Assembly (NCBI GenBank): GCA_022841625.1
Contig: JALHRD010000009.1
Location: 1-64,000 of the forward strand
Length of the DNA: 64,000 nucleotides
Direction: 5' to 3'
From: Xanthobacteraceae bacterium
Lineage (GTDB): Bacteria; Pseudomonadota; Alphaproteobacteria; Rhizobiales; Xanthobacteraceae
The position numbers and the translations under genes are program-made. Below the pieces are notes generated by a model that was not told the origin of the DNA, ran no database searches, and saw only the letters and a list, made by a program, of their open reading frames with translations. Below are positions 52,320 through 61,535 of this stretch, in pieces. The first letter of the stretch is position 1. Every line of letters starts with the position of its first letter.

Positions 52320-53306
52320 CTAAAGCCCGGCGAGCGCCTTACTGTAGTAGGAATTGTCGAGATAGCGCTCCGGCGGCGGCGAAGTGGGCTGCTTCGTTAC
52401 GCTGGCGCGCAGCCCCAGCACATTTCTAAAGCCTTCGAGATCAAGTTGCGCGTCGCGCGTCAAGCCATTGGTCGGGTGTGAAGCGACCGCCAGCGTACGC
52501 GCCGCCATGTCTTCGTTGAGTTTGAGGGCGTCGATATAGAGCTTGGTCGCCGCGGCGGCATTTCTGGGGTCGACGCCCCATCGCAGACCTTCGATATAGG
52601 CTTGCAGGTAACGCACCAGTACATCGGAATTGGCTCCAGCCCATGAACGCAGAACGAACGCCCCGGTTCCTTGATAGGGGCCGAGCGCTTCGACCGCCGA
52701 ACCAAGGTCGCCCAAACCGGCAGCGGCTGCGCGCAGCGTGAACGGCATGTTGAGCATGGCGGCGGCTGCCGTTCTGTCCTTGAGCATAACCTCCATCCGC
52801 CGAAAGGAGGCGCCAACCGGCCGGATCTCATAATCGCCTTTGTTGAGGCCATTCTTGCGGAGCATCTCGTACATTAAAAAGGCGAAGGCGGTGTCGGGGG
52901 CATCGACGATGACGGTTTTGCCGCGCAGATCCGCGTAGGATTTGATGTCCGGTTGAACAATGAGGCGATTGAACCCATTGTCGCCGCCCATCACGATCGC
53001 AATATCGACCTTGGCCACGTCCATCATGGCAACCGCATTATCGACACCCGCATGCACGATCTGATAGCGGCCATGCGCCAGGCCCTCGCGCAGTTCATCG
53101 GAGTCGGGGGCGATCTTGATATCGACATTGAGACCGCGCTTGGCGAAAAACCCCTGGCTCTTGGCAGCAAGCTGGGGAAGGTTTTGCATGCCCTGAAACA
53201 CCATGATCGTGAGATTGGTGGTTTGCGCAGCCAGTGGCGTAGGCTTCAGAACGGCAATGGAGGCGATCACGGCAAGCAGCGCGCTAGCCCAATGAATGCG
53301 GGGCAT
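52320..53306 (-). CDS. ABC-type substrate-binding protein, NMT1/THI5-like
   Basis: Periplasmic binding protein of 328 residues of the family that includes SsuA/TauA and thiamine-precursor receptors. The signal peptide ends near residue 28 (LAAQTT); GFFAKRGLNVDIKIAPDSDELREGLAHG, read in parts, is the typical N lobe, and ADLRGKTVIVDAPDTAFAF near residue 130 is the hinge block. VGASFRRMEVMLKDRTAAAA lies in the second lobe. No permease or ATPase gene is adjacent. Ligand unknown. ATG 53306 was chosen after GGAGA at 53312. Confidence 0.85.
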   Translation of the reverse strand: MPRIHWASALLAVIASIAVLKPTPLAAQTTNLTIMVFQGMQNLPQLAAKSQGFFAKRGLNVDIKIAPDSDELREGLAHGRYQIVHAGVDNAVAMMDVAKVDIAIVMGGDNGFNRLIVQPDIKSYADLRGKTVIVDAPDTAFAFLMYEMLRKNGLNKGDYEIRPVGASFRRMEVMLKDRTAAAAMLNMPFTLRAAAAGLGDLGSAVEALGPYQGTGAFVLRSWAGANSDVLVRYLQAYIEGLRWGVDPRNAAAATKLYIDALKLNEDMAARTLAVASHPTNGLTRDAQLDLEGFRNVLGLRASVTKQPTSPPPERYLDNSYYSKALAGL

Positions 53307-53452
53307 GGTGGTCTCCTTGGTGTGCATGGCGCGGATCTCACTGCCTGCCGGCGCGGGCTGGCAGGCAAATGCTTGGTCGGTCAGTGGACGAGCGGATTAA
53401 GGGGGAATTCATGAAAACAAAATAGCATAGATTTAACTACCGGAGGCCCTCG

Positions 53453-53617
53453 ATGAAGGACGAGAAGCGGAAGTCGAAAAGGCGATCGTCCAAGGATCGC
53501 CGCAGCGGGGTCGATACCCGTACAGCCGACCAGAAACGCGCGACCGGGGAGCGGCGTTCTGGCGCTGACCGCAGGTCGGGCAAGGATCGCCGAACGGAAA
53601 ATGCGAGCAAGCGCTGA
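53453..53617 (+). CDS. Small basic RRSGxDRR-repeat protein
   Basis: A 54-residue, extremely charged protein (MKDEKRKSKRRSSKDRRSG start; ERRSGADRRSGKDRR near residues 33-47). It has three RR-S-G/K-D-RR units and no hydrophobic core, so it is probably disordered and nucleic-acid- or acid-surface-binding. GGAGG at 53442-53446 lies seven bases before the ATG, and codon use is like its neighbours, which supports a real gene despite its length. The RRxGxDRR pattern resembles short segments in PilZ-containing proteins. It has no neighbour in operon; dinB is convergent. Confidence 0.6.
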   Translation: MKDEKRKSKRRSSKDRRSGVDTRTADQKRATGERRSGADRRSGKDRRTENASKR

Positions 53618-53638
53618 GACTCAGCGCCAAGCGGCAAT

Positions 53639-54949
53639 TTAGCCGGTCCCGGGGGGGTCGGTGTCATCGCCGAATGCGAGGCCGCGAAACACCGCGTCGT
53701 CACCGAATTTGGCGCGCAGGCGGTCGATGGCGCGCTCGGCCTCCGCGGTGCGGTGATCGAGCAAATCGGCAAGGTCGGCTTCGTTCGCATCGATGAGCGA
53801 TGACAGGCCTATTCCGATCAACCGAAATTTTGTGCCATCGGTTTCACGTTGCAGCAGTTCGCGGCTGGCCGCAAAAATGTGGGCCGCAAGCTGGGTTGGG
53901 CGATCGAGTGTTTGGCTACGGGTGCGGAGCCTGAAGTCCGCGGTCTTAAGCTTCAGCGTAACGGTCGCGCCGGCCAGTTGCTGGTCCTTGAGGCGGGCGG
54001 ACACCCGATCGGCCAGCCGCCACAACCTTAGCTCAAGCGCGCGGAACGTCGCGATATCGGCGTCGAACGTGGTCTCGGCGGACAAGCTCTTGGCTTCACG
54101 ATCGGAGCGAACCAGGCGCCGGTCGCGGCCATGGGCGAGGTGGTAAAGCCTAGCGCCTTCGCCGCCATAGCGGCGTATCAGCTCATGCTCGCCGCGACGC
54201 TGGAGGTCGCCAACGGTGACGATCCCGTCCTTGGCAAGACGGGCCTGCGCCGCCTTGCCGACCCCGAAAATCTGCGTCACCGGTCGCGGTGCAAGGAAGC
54301 TGGCGGCTTCGTCGTCGGCCAGAATGGCAAATCCGCGCGGCTTGTCGAGATCGGAGGCAATCTTAGCGAGGAATTTATTCGAGGATAGTCCAATCGAAAC
54401 CGTGATCCCGATCTCGCGCTCGATGCGATCGGCAAATATTGCCAGCGTTTTGGCGGCGGGGACACCGTGCAGGCGTTCGGTTCCGGATAAGTCCATGAAC
54501 GCTTCGTCAATCGATACCGGCTCGACCAAGGGCGTGAGTTCGCTCATGAGGGCGCGGACATCTTTCGCCACCCGCGCGTATTTCTCCATATCGGGTCGCA
54601 CGAAGGTTGCCTGCGGACAGAGCCGCCGCGCCTCGAAGATAGGCATGGCGGATCGAACGCCATAGGTGCGCGCCACATAGCAGGCGGTCAGGACGACGCC
54701 GCGTTGTCGGCCGCCGACGACCACCGGCTTATCGGCAATGGCGGGGTTGTCGCGCTTCTCGACCGTTGCATAGAAGGCGTCGCAATCGACATGCGCGATT
54801 GAGAGCGCAAACAGGCGAGGATGGCGGAGCAAGCGCGGGGATCGACAAGCCAGGCAGCGTGTCGCCTGTTCCGGAGCATCCGCGCGGCAATCGCGGCAAA
54901 ATCCGTTGATACCGGAATCAGTGTCAGGCTTGCGCGGCACGCGAGCCAT
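53639..54949 (-). CDS. dinB: DNA polymerase IV with N-terminal zinc-ribbon
   Basis: Y-family translesion polymerase of 436 residues. A short N-terminal segment has paired Cys (FCRDCRA, then CLACRS 15 residues later; about residues 18-38), a zinc-ribbon added before the polymerase. The palm begins at SIAHVDCDAFYATVEKRDNP near residue 51, and the catalytic Asp-Glu lies in PVSIDEAFMDLSGTERLHG near residue 145. The usual beta-clamp motif at the C terminus is not obvious; it ends in GDDTDPPGTG. Divergent from the MmgE gene by 43 bases. ATG 54949 chosen. Confidence 0.92.
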   Translation of the reverse strand: MARVPRKPDTDSGINGFCRDCRADAPEQATRCLACRSPRLLRHPRLFALSIAHVDCDAFYATVEKRDNPAIADKPVVVGGRQRGVVLTACYVARTYGVRSAMPIFEARRLCPQATFVRPDMEKYARVAKDVRALMSELTPLVEPVSIDEAFMDLSGTERLHGVPAAKTLAIFADRIEREIGITVSIGLSSNKFLAKIASDLDKPRGFAILADDEAASFLAPRPVTQIFGVGKAAQARLAKDGIVTVGDLQRRGEHELIRRYGGEGARLYHLAHGRDRRLVRSDREAKSLSAETTFDADIATFRALELRLWRLADRVSARLKDQQLAGATVTLKLKTADFRLRTRSQTLDRPTQLAAHIFAASRELLQRETDGTKFRLIGIGLSSLIDANEADLADLLDHRTAEAERAIDRLRAKFGDDAVFRGLAFGDDTDPPGTG

Positions 54950-54992
54950 GGTAAGCACCAGTGGTTATTGCCATTTCGGAGATGCGGGCAGC

Positions 54993-56369
54993 ATGGACAA
55001 TATCACAAGAAAAATTGCGGCCTATGCCTCGTCGCTTACGTTTAACCACCTCGATGAGGCCACGCGCCACGCCATCACCCAGCGCTTGATCGATGCGCTG
55101 GGCTGCGGCTTGGGCGCCCATGACTGCGAGCCCGCGCAAATTGGCCGACGTTTGGCTGCCGGCGCAACGCCGGGCAAATATGCCGGCCGTGTTCTGTTCT
55201 ATGGTGACCGGCTGCCGGCGGAAATGGCGGCTTTCATCAATACTACTATGATCCGCAATTTCGATTTCAACGACCGCTATCCGGGCGGGCATCCCAGCGA
55301 TGCGCTTGGCCCGCTGATTGCGCTTGCGAGCGAAATGCCGGTCCGTGGCGAGCGGTTCCTGGCCAGCATGACCGTGATGTATGAAATTTTTGCGCGCCTT
55401 TCGGATTCAACCCAGCTCAGCCGGCGCGGCTGGGATCAGGGCTTTGCGATCAGTATTGCTGCGGCAGCCGGCGTTTGCAATTTGTTGCGGCTGCCATTGC
55501 AGACGATCGCCAATGCGATCGGAATTGCGGCCAGCTCGAATGTGCCGCTGCGGGTTACCCGTTCGGGCGAGCTAACGCCGTGGAAAAGCGTTGCGACGGC
55601 CTATGCTGCCCGCAATGGCCTATTCGCGGCTTGCCTTGCCGCCGAGGGCATGGCCGGGCCCGGTCACGCCTTCGAGGGGCGGGCCGGGCTGTTCGACAAT
55701 ATCACCGGACCGTTCACGCTGGTCGATTTCCCAACCGAAGGGGGCCCCTCGCTGACGCCACGGGTGCAGTTGAAATACTGGCCCATCGAAACCAACGGCC
55801 AGCCGGTTGTCTGGGCGGCGCTGGAATTGCGTAAAGTGCTGGCTGCCCCCGACATTAAGGCGGTGGAGGTCTTCGCCAACAAGTTTACCTGGTTCGAAAT
55901 CGGCAGCGAGCCCGAGAAATGGGACCCGCAGACGCGCGAAACCGCGGATCATAGCCTGCCATTTATTTTTGCGCGCGCATTCATGGATGGACCGATCACC
56001 ACCCGCTCGTTTACCGAGGACAAGGTTCGCGATCCGGCACTGCGGCCGCTGATGTCGAAACTCACGGTAACGGTCGACGATGCGCTTGAGGCGATGTTGC
56101 CCAGGATGGTGCTGCGCGTCACCGTTACTGCGGTAAATGGCGCGCAGCATTCCGTCGAGGTGGTGGACCCGCTTGGCCATCCCGATAACCCGATGCAGGA
56201 CAAGGACATCGGGCAAAAATTCAGCGCCATGGCCGAGCCAATCCTCGGAGGACAGCGATGCCGCAGTGTTCTCGGTGCGCTATGGCAGTTCCGTGAGGCA
56301 AGCGAGGTGGCCACGTTGTTTTCGATGCTTGACCTGAAAAATGAGCGACAATTTCAATTGAGCGGGTAG
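54993..56369 (+). CDS. MmgE/PrpD family protein
   Basis: A 458-residue member of the 2-methylcitrate dehydratase/cis-aconitate decarboxylase superfamily. MDNITRKIAAYASSL at the start, DALGCGLGAHDCEPAQI near residue 38 and NFDFNDRYPGGHPSDAL near residue 90 are the family blocks; TPRVQLKYWPIETNGQP near residue 253 is the central pocket. No prpB/prpC lies nearby, so a methylcitrate role is doubtful. The next gene is a Bug receptor on the opposite strand, overlapping by 16 bases at the 3' ends. Confidence 0.88.
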   Translation: MDNITRKIAAYASSLTFNHLDEATRHAITQRLIDALGCGLGAHDCEPAQIGRRLAAGATPGKYAGRVLFYGDRLPAEMAAFINTTMIRNFDFNDRYPGGHPSDALGPLIALASEMPVRGERFLASMTVMYEIFARLSDSTQLSRRGWDQGFAISIAAAAGVCNLLRLPLQTIANAIGIAASSNVPLRVTRSGELTPWKSVATAYAARNGLFAACLAAEGMAGPGHAFEGRAGLFDNITGPFTLVDFPTEGGPSLTPRVQLKYWPIETNGQPVVWAALELRKVLAAPDIKAVEVFANKFTWFEIGSEPEKWDPQTRETADHSLPFIFARAFMDGPITTRSFTEDKVRDPALRPLMSKLTVTVDDALEAMLPRMVLRVTVTAVNGAQHSVEVVDPLGHPDNPMQDKDIGQKFSAMAEPILGGQRCRSVLGALWQFREASEVATLFSMLDLKNERQFQLSG

Positions 56370-57382
56370 ATCGCTTTCACTTTCGCCGCGATCTCCGGAT
56401 TCATGCCAGCGACAGCTGCGACGATTCGTTGTAACTCATTGCCCGGCAGCGGGCCGAGTTCGATGCGTAATTTCTGCGCATCCGCAATGAAGTCTGGATC
56501 CTTGACCATGGCATCGAAGGCTTGCCGAAGCGTACGGACGCGATCGATCGGCGTTTCGGGGGTTGTAAGCACGAATTTTCCGATCTCGGACGCACTCGAC
56601 ACCGCAAGCAAGATTTGTGTCTGCTCGGGATTGCGCGCGAGTTCGACCGATGTCGGTACGTCTTTCAACTCGGGATGTCGGTGCAGGGAATACTGCACGA
56701 CGACATTAACCTTCTTTTGTGTCAGCCAATCGGGATGGACGGTCTTGAGGGTATCGTAGGTGGCTGAGTGGCCTTCGACCTCGCCGCGTTCCATGGCCAG
56801 CATGGCGGCGGCCGAGCCCTCATAGCCTGTCACGACCTTGAATTTAGTTCCGAGGACGTTGTTGAGAACTGTCGGATAAATGGCGTTGGTCGCGCTGCGG
56901 CCAGTTGCGCCGAGGATGGCGGTCTTGTCGAAGGCGTCAGCAATGGATTTTACCTGCGAATTTGACATGATGAATGTGATATTGGGCGCGGGCGCAATCC
57001 GTCCGACCCAATGGAAATCCGCCGACTTAAATTTCACAGCCGATGCGCCGAGCGCTTCCTCCAGCGGCAAGCTTGGAACCAACAGCCCGAGGACCGTTCC
57101 ATCCTTGGGCGCAACATTGAAAATGTGATTGGCGGCGATCAGGCTGCCGGCGCCTGGCATATTGCGTGGCACGACGGATGGGTGGCCGGGGATGTGCTTG
57201 CCGATGTGGCGTGCGACCATGCGTGCGTAGACGTCATTGGCACCGGCCGGTGGGTAACCGATGACCATTGTAACGGTCTTGCCCCGGTAGAAATTGTCGA
57301 TTGGTTGCGCAAGGGCGCATTGAACGCTGGCGATGACAATGAAGATTCCGATGACGATGGTTTGGAGCGACGACATTCTCAT
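56354..57382 (-). CDS. Bug-like tricarboxylate transporter receptor, long type
   Basis: Periplasmic receptor of 342 residues. The signal peptide (LQTIVIGIFIVIASVQCALA) ends near residue 25, then NFYRGKTVTMVIGYPPAGAND near residue 30 and RNMPGAGSLIAANHIFNVAP, typical of the divergent TctC branch found with MmgE and decarboxylases. The last 16 bases overlap the convergent MmgE gene, so the two may be functionally linked. Start M1 (57382) or M3 (57376). Ligand unknown. Confidence 0.85.
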   Translation of the reverse strand: MRMSSLQTIVIGIFIVIASVQCALAQPIDNFYRGKTVTMVIGYPPAGANDVYARMVARHIGKHIPGHPSVVPRNMPGAGSLIAANHIFNVAPKDGTVLGLLVPSLPLEEALGASAVKFKSADFHWVGRIAPAPNITFIMSNSQVKSIADAFDKTAILGATGRSATNAIYPTVLNNVLGTKFKVVTGYEGSAAAMLAMERGEVEGHSATYDTLKTVHPDWLTQKKVNVVVQYSLHRHPELKDVPTSVELARNPEQTQILLAVSSASEIGKFVLTTPETPIDRVRTLRQAFDAMVKDPDFIADAQKLRIELGPLPGNELQRIVAAVAGMNPEIAAKVKAIYPLN

Positions 57383-57441
57383 ACCTCAATCGGCAACGTT
57401 GCCCGCGCGTTTCCCGTGGATGATCATGATAAAAGCAATGG

Positions 57442-57735
57442 TCATGGCGTCACTGGTGGCGCATTGGCGAGCCGTTCGCGGGCCTCGGCGATGGCTTCGG
57501 GCGGTATCTCGTTCTGGGCCACGAATGCAAGCAATAGCCGCTCGTCGCTCGAAAGGTGATCGAGGACGCCCAGCAGGAAATTTGGCTCACCGGCGGCCTG
57601 GCGCAGTGATTCGGGCCCAATTCCGGTCAGAGCGAGGAATCGATCGAACTGTTCGGGGTCTTTGGCGATATAGCTAAGGGCCTGAATTGCCAAAGCTTCC
57701 GCCCCTTCCAGTGTTATCCCTTGGCGTCGTGTCAT
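57442..57735 (-). CDS. DUF3572 protein
   Basis: A 97-residue cytosolic helical protein: EGAEALAIQALSYIAKDPEQ near residue 10 and FLALTGIGPESLRQAAGEP near residue 33, then FLLGVLDHLSSDERLLLAF, the DUF3572 consensus. The family is almost restricted to Alphaproteobacteria and lies next to divK-pleD, as here, so a cell-cycle link has been considered, without known function. Divergent from divK by about 135 bases, which hold both promoters. Confidence 0.88.
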   Translation of the reverse strand: MTRRQGITLEGAEALAIQALSYIAKDPEQFDRFLALTGIGPESLRQAAGEPNFLLGVLDHLSSDERLLLAFVAQNEIPPEAIAEARERLANAPPVTP

Positions 57736-57871
57736 CGTGCTGCCGTTTGCGTTTCCGTAACAAATCCGAACTAGGTTTTAACAACTATGCCTGTGCGTTC
57801 GCAGCAGCGGGCAGCCCCTCCCCACCGAAGGGGGGTGTCGGCTTGGGCGCCAGGCTGCGGAGGGGCCCGGT

Positions 57872-58252
57872 ATGGCCAAGACCGTCATGATCGTGGAGGA
57901 CAATGAGCTCAATATGAAGCTCTTCCACGACCTATTGGAAGCCCACGGCTACCAGACCGTCGGCACCCGCAGCGGCGTCGAAGCGCTCGATCTGGCACGG
58001 AAGCATCGACCCGATCTGATCCTGATGGACATTCAGCTACCTGAAGTTTCGGGTCTTGAAGTCACCAAACGGATCAAGGCGGATCAGGAGCTTCGCCATA
58101 TTCCCGTCGTTGCGGTGACGGCATTCGCGATGAAGGGCGACGAGGAGCGCATCCGTGAGGGTGGCTGTGCGGCATATCTCTCCAAGCCGATTTCGGTCGG
58201 TAAATTCATTGAGACCATTCGTCATTTCCTTGGCGATGCCGAGAAGGAATAG
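57872..58252 (+). CDS. divK: Single-domain response regulator DivK
   Basis: DivK is the diffusible receiver that switches DivJ/PleC/DivL signalling in the alphaproteobacterial cell cycle. The 126 residues form one receiver: acidic pair near residue 9 ([10 protein letters not shown]), phospho-Asp53 in [15 protein letters not shown], Thr in [11 protein letters not shown] near 82 and Lys in AAYLSKPIS near 104. No output domain. The pleD start follows within four bases of the stop, as in Caulobacter. Confidence 0.95.
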   Translation: MAKTVMIVEDNELNMKLFHDLLEAHGYQTVGTRSGVEALDLARKHRPDLILMDIQLPEVSGLEVTKRIKADQELRHIPVVAVTAFAMKGDEERIREGGCAAYLSKPISVGKFIETIRHFLGDAEKE

Positions 58253-58255
58253 TTG

Positions 58256-59626
58256 ATGAGTGCGCGTATCCTCGTCGTCGATGACGTTCCGGCCAACGTT
58301 AAGCTGTTGGAAGCGCGGTTGACCGCGGAATATTTCGATGTTGTCACCGCCATGAGCGGCGTCGATGCGCTCGCGATCTGCGAGCGTGCGGAGTGCGACA
58401 TCGTGCTGCTCGATGTGATGATGCCCGACATGGATGGATTTGAGGTCTGCAAACGGATCAAGTCCAATCCCGTCACGCATCATATTCCGGTCGTCATGGT
58501 GACCGCGCTTGATCAGCCTTCGGATCGTGTGAATGGGTTACAGGCCGGCGCCGACGACTTTCTAACCAAACCGGTATCGGACGTTGCGCTGATTGCGCGG
58601 GTGCGGTCGCTGGCGCGGCTCAAAATGATGACCGACGAACTTCGCATGCGTGCGCTGACGTCGCGCGATATTGGCATCGAAAGCCCGGAGCGGGTCGCCA
58701 TCGCGGATTCTGGGCTACAGGGGAAAATTTTGGTGGTCGACGATCGGCCGGATTCGGCTGAGCGCATCCAGGGGATGCTCGAAAAGACCCATGCGGTCGA
58801 TATCGAAACCGATCCAGGCGATGCGCTTTTTCAAATTGCAGAGGGTGGCTATGACCTCGTCATTGTTTCGCTCGGCCTGGAGAATTTTGACGCCTTGCGT
58901 TTGTGCAGCCAAGTGCGCTCGCTGGAGCGAACCCGCAATGTCGCGCTCCTGGTAATCGCCGATGCGGAGAACAATACGCGGTTGGTGCGTGGGCTCGAGA
59001 TTGGCGTCAACGATTACCTCACCCGGCCGTTGGATATGAATGAACTGTTGGCGCGCGTCAGAACTCAGATCAAGAAGAAACGCTATACTGAGCGACTGCG
59101 CGACAATGTGCAGATGTCGATTGAAATGGCGATCACCGACGGGCTGACCGGGCTCTATAACCGCCGCTATATGGAAACCCACGTGGGCACCCTGGTCGAA
59201 CAAGCTTCGTCGCGTGGCAAGGCGCTTTCGGTGCTGATCCTGGACATTGACTACTTCAAGTCGGTCAATGATTCCTGGGGGCATGACGCGGGCGACGACG
59301 TGCTGCGCGAATTTGCGCTTCGTATTAAGAAGTCGATCCGGGGTATCGATCTTGCTTGCCGGTACGGCGGTGAGGAGTTCGTCGTGGTGATGCCGGAGAC
59401 CGACATCGCAGTCGCCACGATGGTTGCGGAACGGCTACGGCGGGGGATCGCGGCGGAGCCGTTTGTGATCCAGAAGGGGGCCCGGGCGGTCGACGTTACG
59501 ATTTCAGCTGGTATCGCCGCCCTGGAACTGGGGGAGGACGCCGCTGCGGTGTTTAAACGTGCCGACCAGGCGCTTTACCGAGCCAAACGCGACGGCCGCA
59601 ATCGGGTGGTCCCCGCGGCGGCTTAA
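58256..59626 (+). CDS. pleD: Diguanylate cyclase response regulator PleD
   Basis: PleD makes cyclic di-GMP when phosphorylated and helps the swarmer-to-stalked transition. The 456 residues contain a first receiver (LLDVMMPDMDGFEV near residue 51, phospho-Asp present), a second receiver near 155-270 whose Asp position is Ser (VIVSLGLENFD), so a dimerisation adaptor, and a GGDEF domain with active GGEEF (CRYGGEEFVVVMPET near residue 372). RxxD inhibitory site precedes it (SIRGID). TTG at 58253 is possible, but ATG 58256 fits. Confidence 0.95.
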   Translation: MSARILVVDDVPANVKLLEARLTAEYFDVVTAMSGVDALAICERAECDIVLLDVMMPDMDGFEVCKRIKSNPVTHHIPVVMVTALDQPSDRVNGLQAGADDFLTKPVSDVALIARVRSLARLKMMTDELRMRALTSRDIGIESPERVAIADSGLQGKILVVDDRPDSAERIQGMLEKTHAVDIETDPGDALFQIAEGGYDLVIVSLGLENFDALRLCSQVRSLERTRNVALLVIADAENNTRLVRGLEIGVNDYLTRPLDMNELLARVRTQIKKKRYTERLRDNVQMSIEMAITDGLTGLYNRRYMETHVGTLVEQASSRGKALSVLILDIDYFKSVNDSWGHDAGDDVLREFALRIKKSIRGIDLACRYGGEEFVVVMPETDIAVATMVAERLRRGIAAEPFVIQKGARAVDVTISAGIAALELGEDAAAVFKRADQALYRAKRDGRNRVVPAAA

Positions 59627-60091
59627 ACCGTCAAGCTGCCGCAAAAAAACTCGCATAAAATCCGAGACTTGGATGTGGTTATAGGCGGGTTAACGGGCGG
59701 TCGCCGACGGGCGGCTCCGTGCGGCAAACTGCGGCAGGACCGTAGCGGTCAATCCTAATTTATTAAGATAATACAATTTTCTCCGCTATCCACAGCCGAA
59801 ATCATTGGCTTCCGGTCTTCGTTGGGCTAGCTTTGATCAGCTAATGGATGGGGCACGTTCCTCGCCTGCTCGCGAGGAAATTGGAAATTACCGCCATTAC
59901 AAAATAAACCGAGATAACCCTACGGAATGCTCAGGTCCGCCGCATCTCCTGGGTCCGTGGGGTTCGGCCGGCCCGGGAGCGGTACGAGTGGCCTCCTCAT
60001 GACGCCGCTTCCGGCCGGCCACCTTTTCCTAGTCGCTGCAAGGGCGCCGGGCTGGCGCCCTTGATCGTTGAGAGACCAGACAACAGGGCGA
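59627..60091. other. Intergenic region between pleD and rpmG
   Basis: The 465 bases between convergent pleD and rpmG carry no supported gene. An inverted repeat TTCCTCGC (59858-59865)/GCGAGGAA (59872-59879) is present. TTAA-rich sequence occurs near 59690 and 59757-59770. The rpmG terminator is at 60040-60062. Confidence 0.4.
60040..60062 (-). terminator. Terminator of rpmG
   Basis: AAGGGCGCC (60040-60048) and GGCGCCCTT (60054-60062) form a perfect 9-bp stem with a 5-base loop, 29 bases after the rpmG stop in the transcribed direction. No long U-run follows. Confidence 0.6.
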
Positions 60092-60259
60092 TTACTTGAT
60101 CTTGGACTCACGGAACTCGACGTGTTTCTTCGCGACCGGATCGTACTTCTTCTTGGTAATCTTGTCGGTCATCGTGCGCGAGTTCTTTCGCGTCACATAG
60201 TAGAATCCAGTATCTGCGCTCGACACGAGCTTAACTTTGATGGTGGCTGATTTCGCCAT
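60092..60259 (-). CDS. rpmG: 50S ribosomal protein L33
   Basis: The 55-residue L33 of the large ribosomal subunit: [19 protein letters not shown], then [15 protein letters not shown] and the [19 protein letters not shown] end. There are no cysteines, so it is the zinc-free paralogue typical of Gram-negatives. The ATG at 60259 is clear. rpmG near pleD and rnr is standard in this order. Confidence 0.97.
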   Translation of the reverse strand: MAKSATIKVKLVSSADTGFYYVTRKNSRTMTDKITKKKYDPVAKKHVEFRESKIK

Positions 60260-60348
60260 GGCGAACCTCGGATGTTGATTGCAATGTTGCCGGGAAACTA
60301 CTGCCTGGACCCATAAAGTCAAGGAATCTGCTGAGCCAGAGATCGCAC

Positions 60349-61110
60349 CTATAGCAATTCCCGTCGAAAACCGCCGCGAATGACCCGATAGAACGGTACC
60401 GGCAGGTCGTGGCTGAAACCTTCGGCGATCCGGCCATCGAGTTCTTCCAGCATCACACCGGTTACGGCCGGCATATCGAGCTGCTTCGCTTCGGTTAACG
60501 GCATCCAAACGAGCTCCACGAGTTCTGCATCCGGCCCGGTCACGCCCTCGACTCGATGCGCGATGTTGCTCGCATCCATCGTAAAAAATCGCGCGTCGAA
60601 CCGGCGCGATCGCCCAGGCGGAGTAATTGCGCGTCCGACAAAATGAATCCGAGCGAGATCGGGCAATACCTTGTGTTGCGCAAATTCCGACCATGCGCCA
60701 AGCGGCGCGCGCGCGGCCTCGCTGTGGATACCAAGCAGCAATCCGGTTTCTTCAAAGGTTTCGCGGACGGCCGCCAGTGCGAGTGCGCGGGCGCGCGCCG
60801 GGCTGGCTTTATGGAATCGTTGCATCAGCCGCATTTCCGCTTGCGGATCGAGCGACGATGCAACCGGCATCGCCTTGTCGGTCGGATCGACTCCACCGCC
60901 AGGAAAGACAAACTTGCCCGGCATGAATTTGTGGCGCGCATGGCGCTTGCCGAGCAGGACCTTCGGCATGCGCTCCGAGCGGTCGACCAGGATCAGGGTG
61001 GCGGCGTCGCGCGGTCGAACAAGTTTGTGTGAAAGATCGCGGTCAACCGCGTTCATGCGGCGCACAAAATCGTTGAGCCGCTCGATGCGTTTGGAATCGA
61101 TATCGGTCAT
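60349..61110 (-). CDS. NUDIX hydrolase
   Basis: A 253-residue Nudix enzyme that splits nucleoside diphosphate-linked substrates. [20 protein letters not shown] near residue 36, [16 protein letters not shown] near residue 66 and the Nudix box, seen as [14 protein letters not shown] near residue 110 (RETxEExG), are intact although the first glycine of the box is far upstream. A further YRVIRGGF near the C terminus. Longer N terminus in the frame to 61281 is unlikely. The start overlaps the DUF983 stop (ATGA). Confidence 0.9.
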   Translation of the reverse strand: MTDIDSKRIERLNDFVRRMNAVDRDLSHKLVRPRDAATLILVDRSERMPKVLLGKRHARHKFMPGKFVFPGGGVDPTDKAMPVASSLDPQAEMRLMQRFHKASPARARALALAAVRETFEETGLLLGIHSEAARAPLGAWSEFAQHKVLPDLARIHFVGRAITPPGRSRRFDARFFTMDASNIAHRVEGVTGPDAELVELVWMPLTEAKQLDMPAVTGVMLEELDGRIAEGFSHDLPVPFYRVIRGGFRRELL

Positions 61111-61535
61111 CGGCGTGGGTCGATCAGTGAGTTCGAGGCGAGTTCGGTGGACGCTTCTGCCGGATTGAATCCATGCATGCGGAGCGCCCATTGCAAGCCT
61201 ACCAGGGCGCCTTTCACCGGTTGCAGCAGCAATAGCGAAAGTCCAGTTGCCGCCGGCAGCCAAAGCGCCGCATGGACCCAATAGGATGGCGCATAGGTGA
61301 TCTCAACCGATAGCGCCGCCGGCACAACGAAGTGCCCGACGATCAGGATGACGAAATACGCCGGTGCATCGTCGGCGCGCTGGTGGTACAGGGCTTCGCC
61401 GCATACCGAACAGCGATCTGCGACCTTGAGGAAGGCACGAAACATGCGCCCCTCGCCGCAGCGCGGACAACGCCCGCGCCAGCCGCGCACCATGGCGGCT
61501 CGGCTGTCGCGTGCAGGAACGGGCGGTTGCGTCAT
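61107..61535 (-). CDS. DUF983 zinc-ribbon membrane protein
   Basis: A 142-residue protein with an N-terminal zinc-ribbon (RCPRCGEG near residue 23 and RCSVCGEA near residue 40) and two membrane helices (YFVILIVGHFVVPAALSV, then WLPAATGLSLLLLQPVKGAL). This is the DUF983 layout, common in Alphaproteobacteria between rnr and a NUDIX gene. Function is unknown; a role with cytochrome c oxidase assembly has been suggested for some members. Starts within the rnr stop (ATGA). Confidence 0.9.
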   Translation of the reverse strand: MTQPPVPARDSRAAMVRGWRGRCPRCGEGRMFRAFLKVADRCSVCGEALYHQRADDAPAYFVILIVGHFVVPAALSVEITYAPSYWVHAALWLPAATGLSLLLLQPVKGALVGLQWALRMHGFNPAEASTELASNSLIDPRR

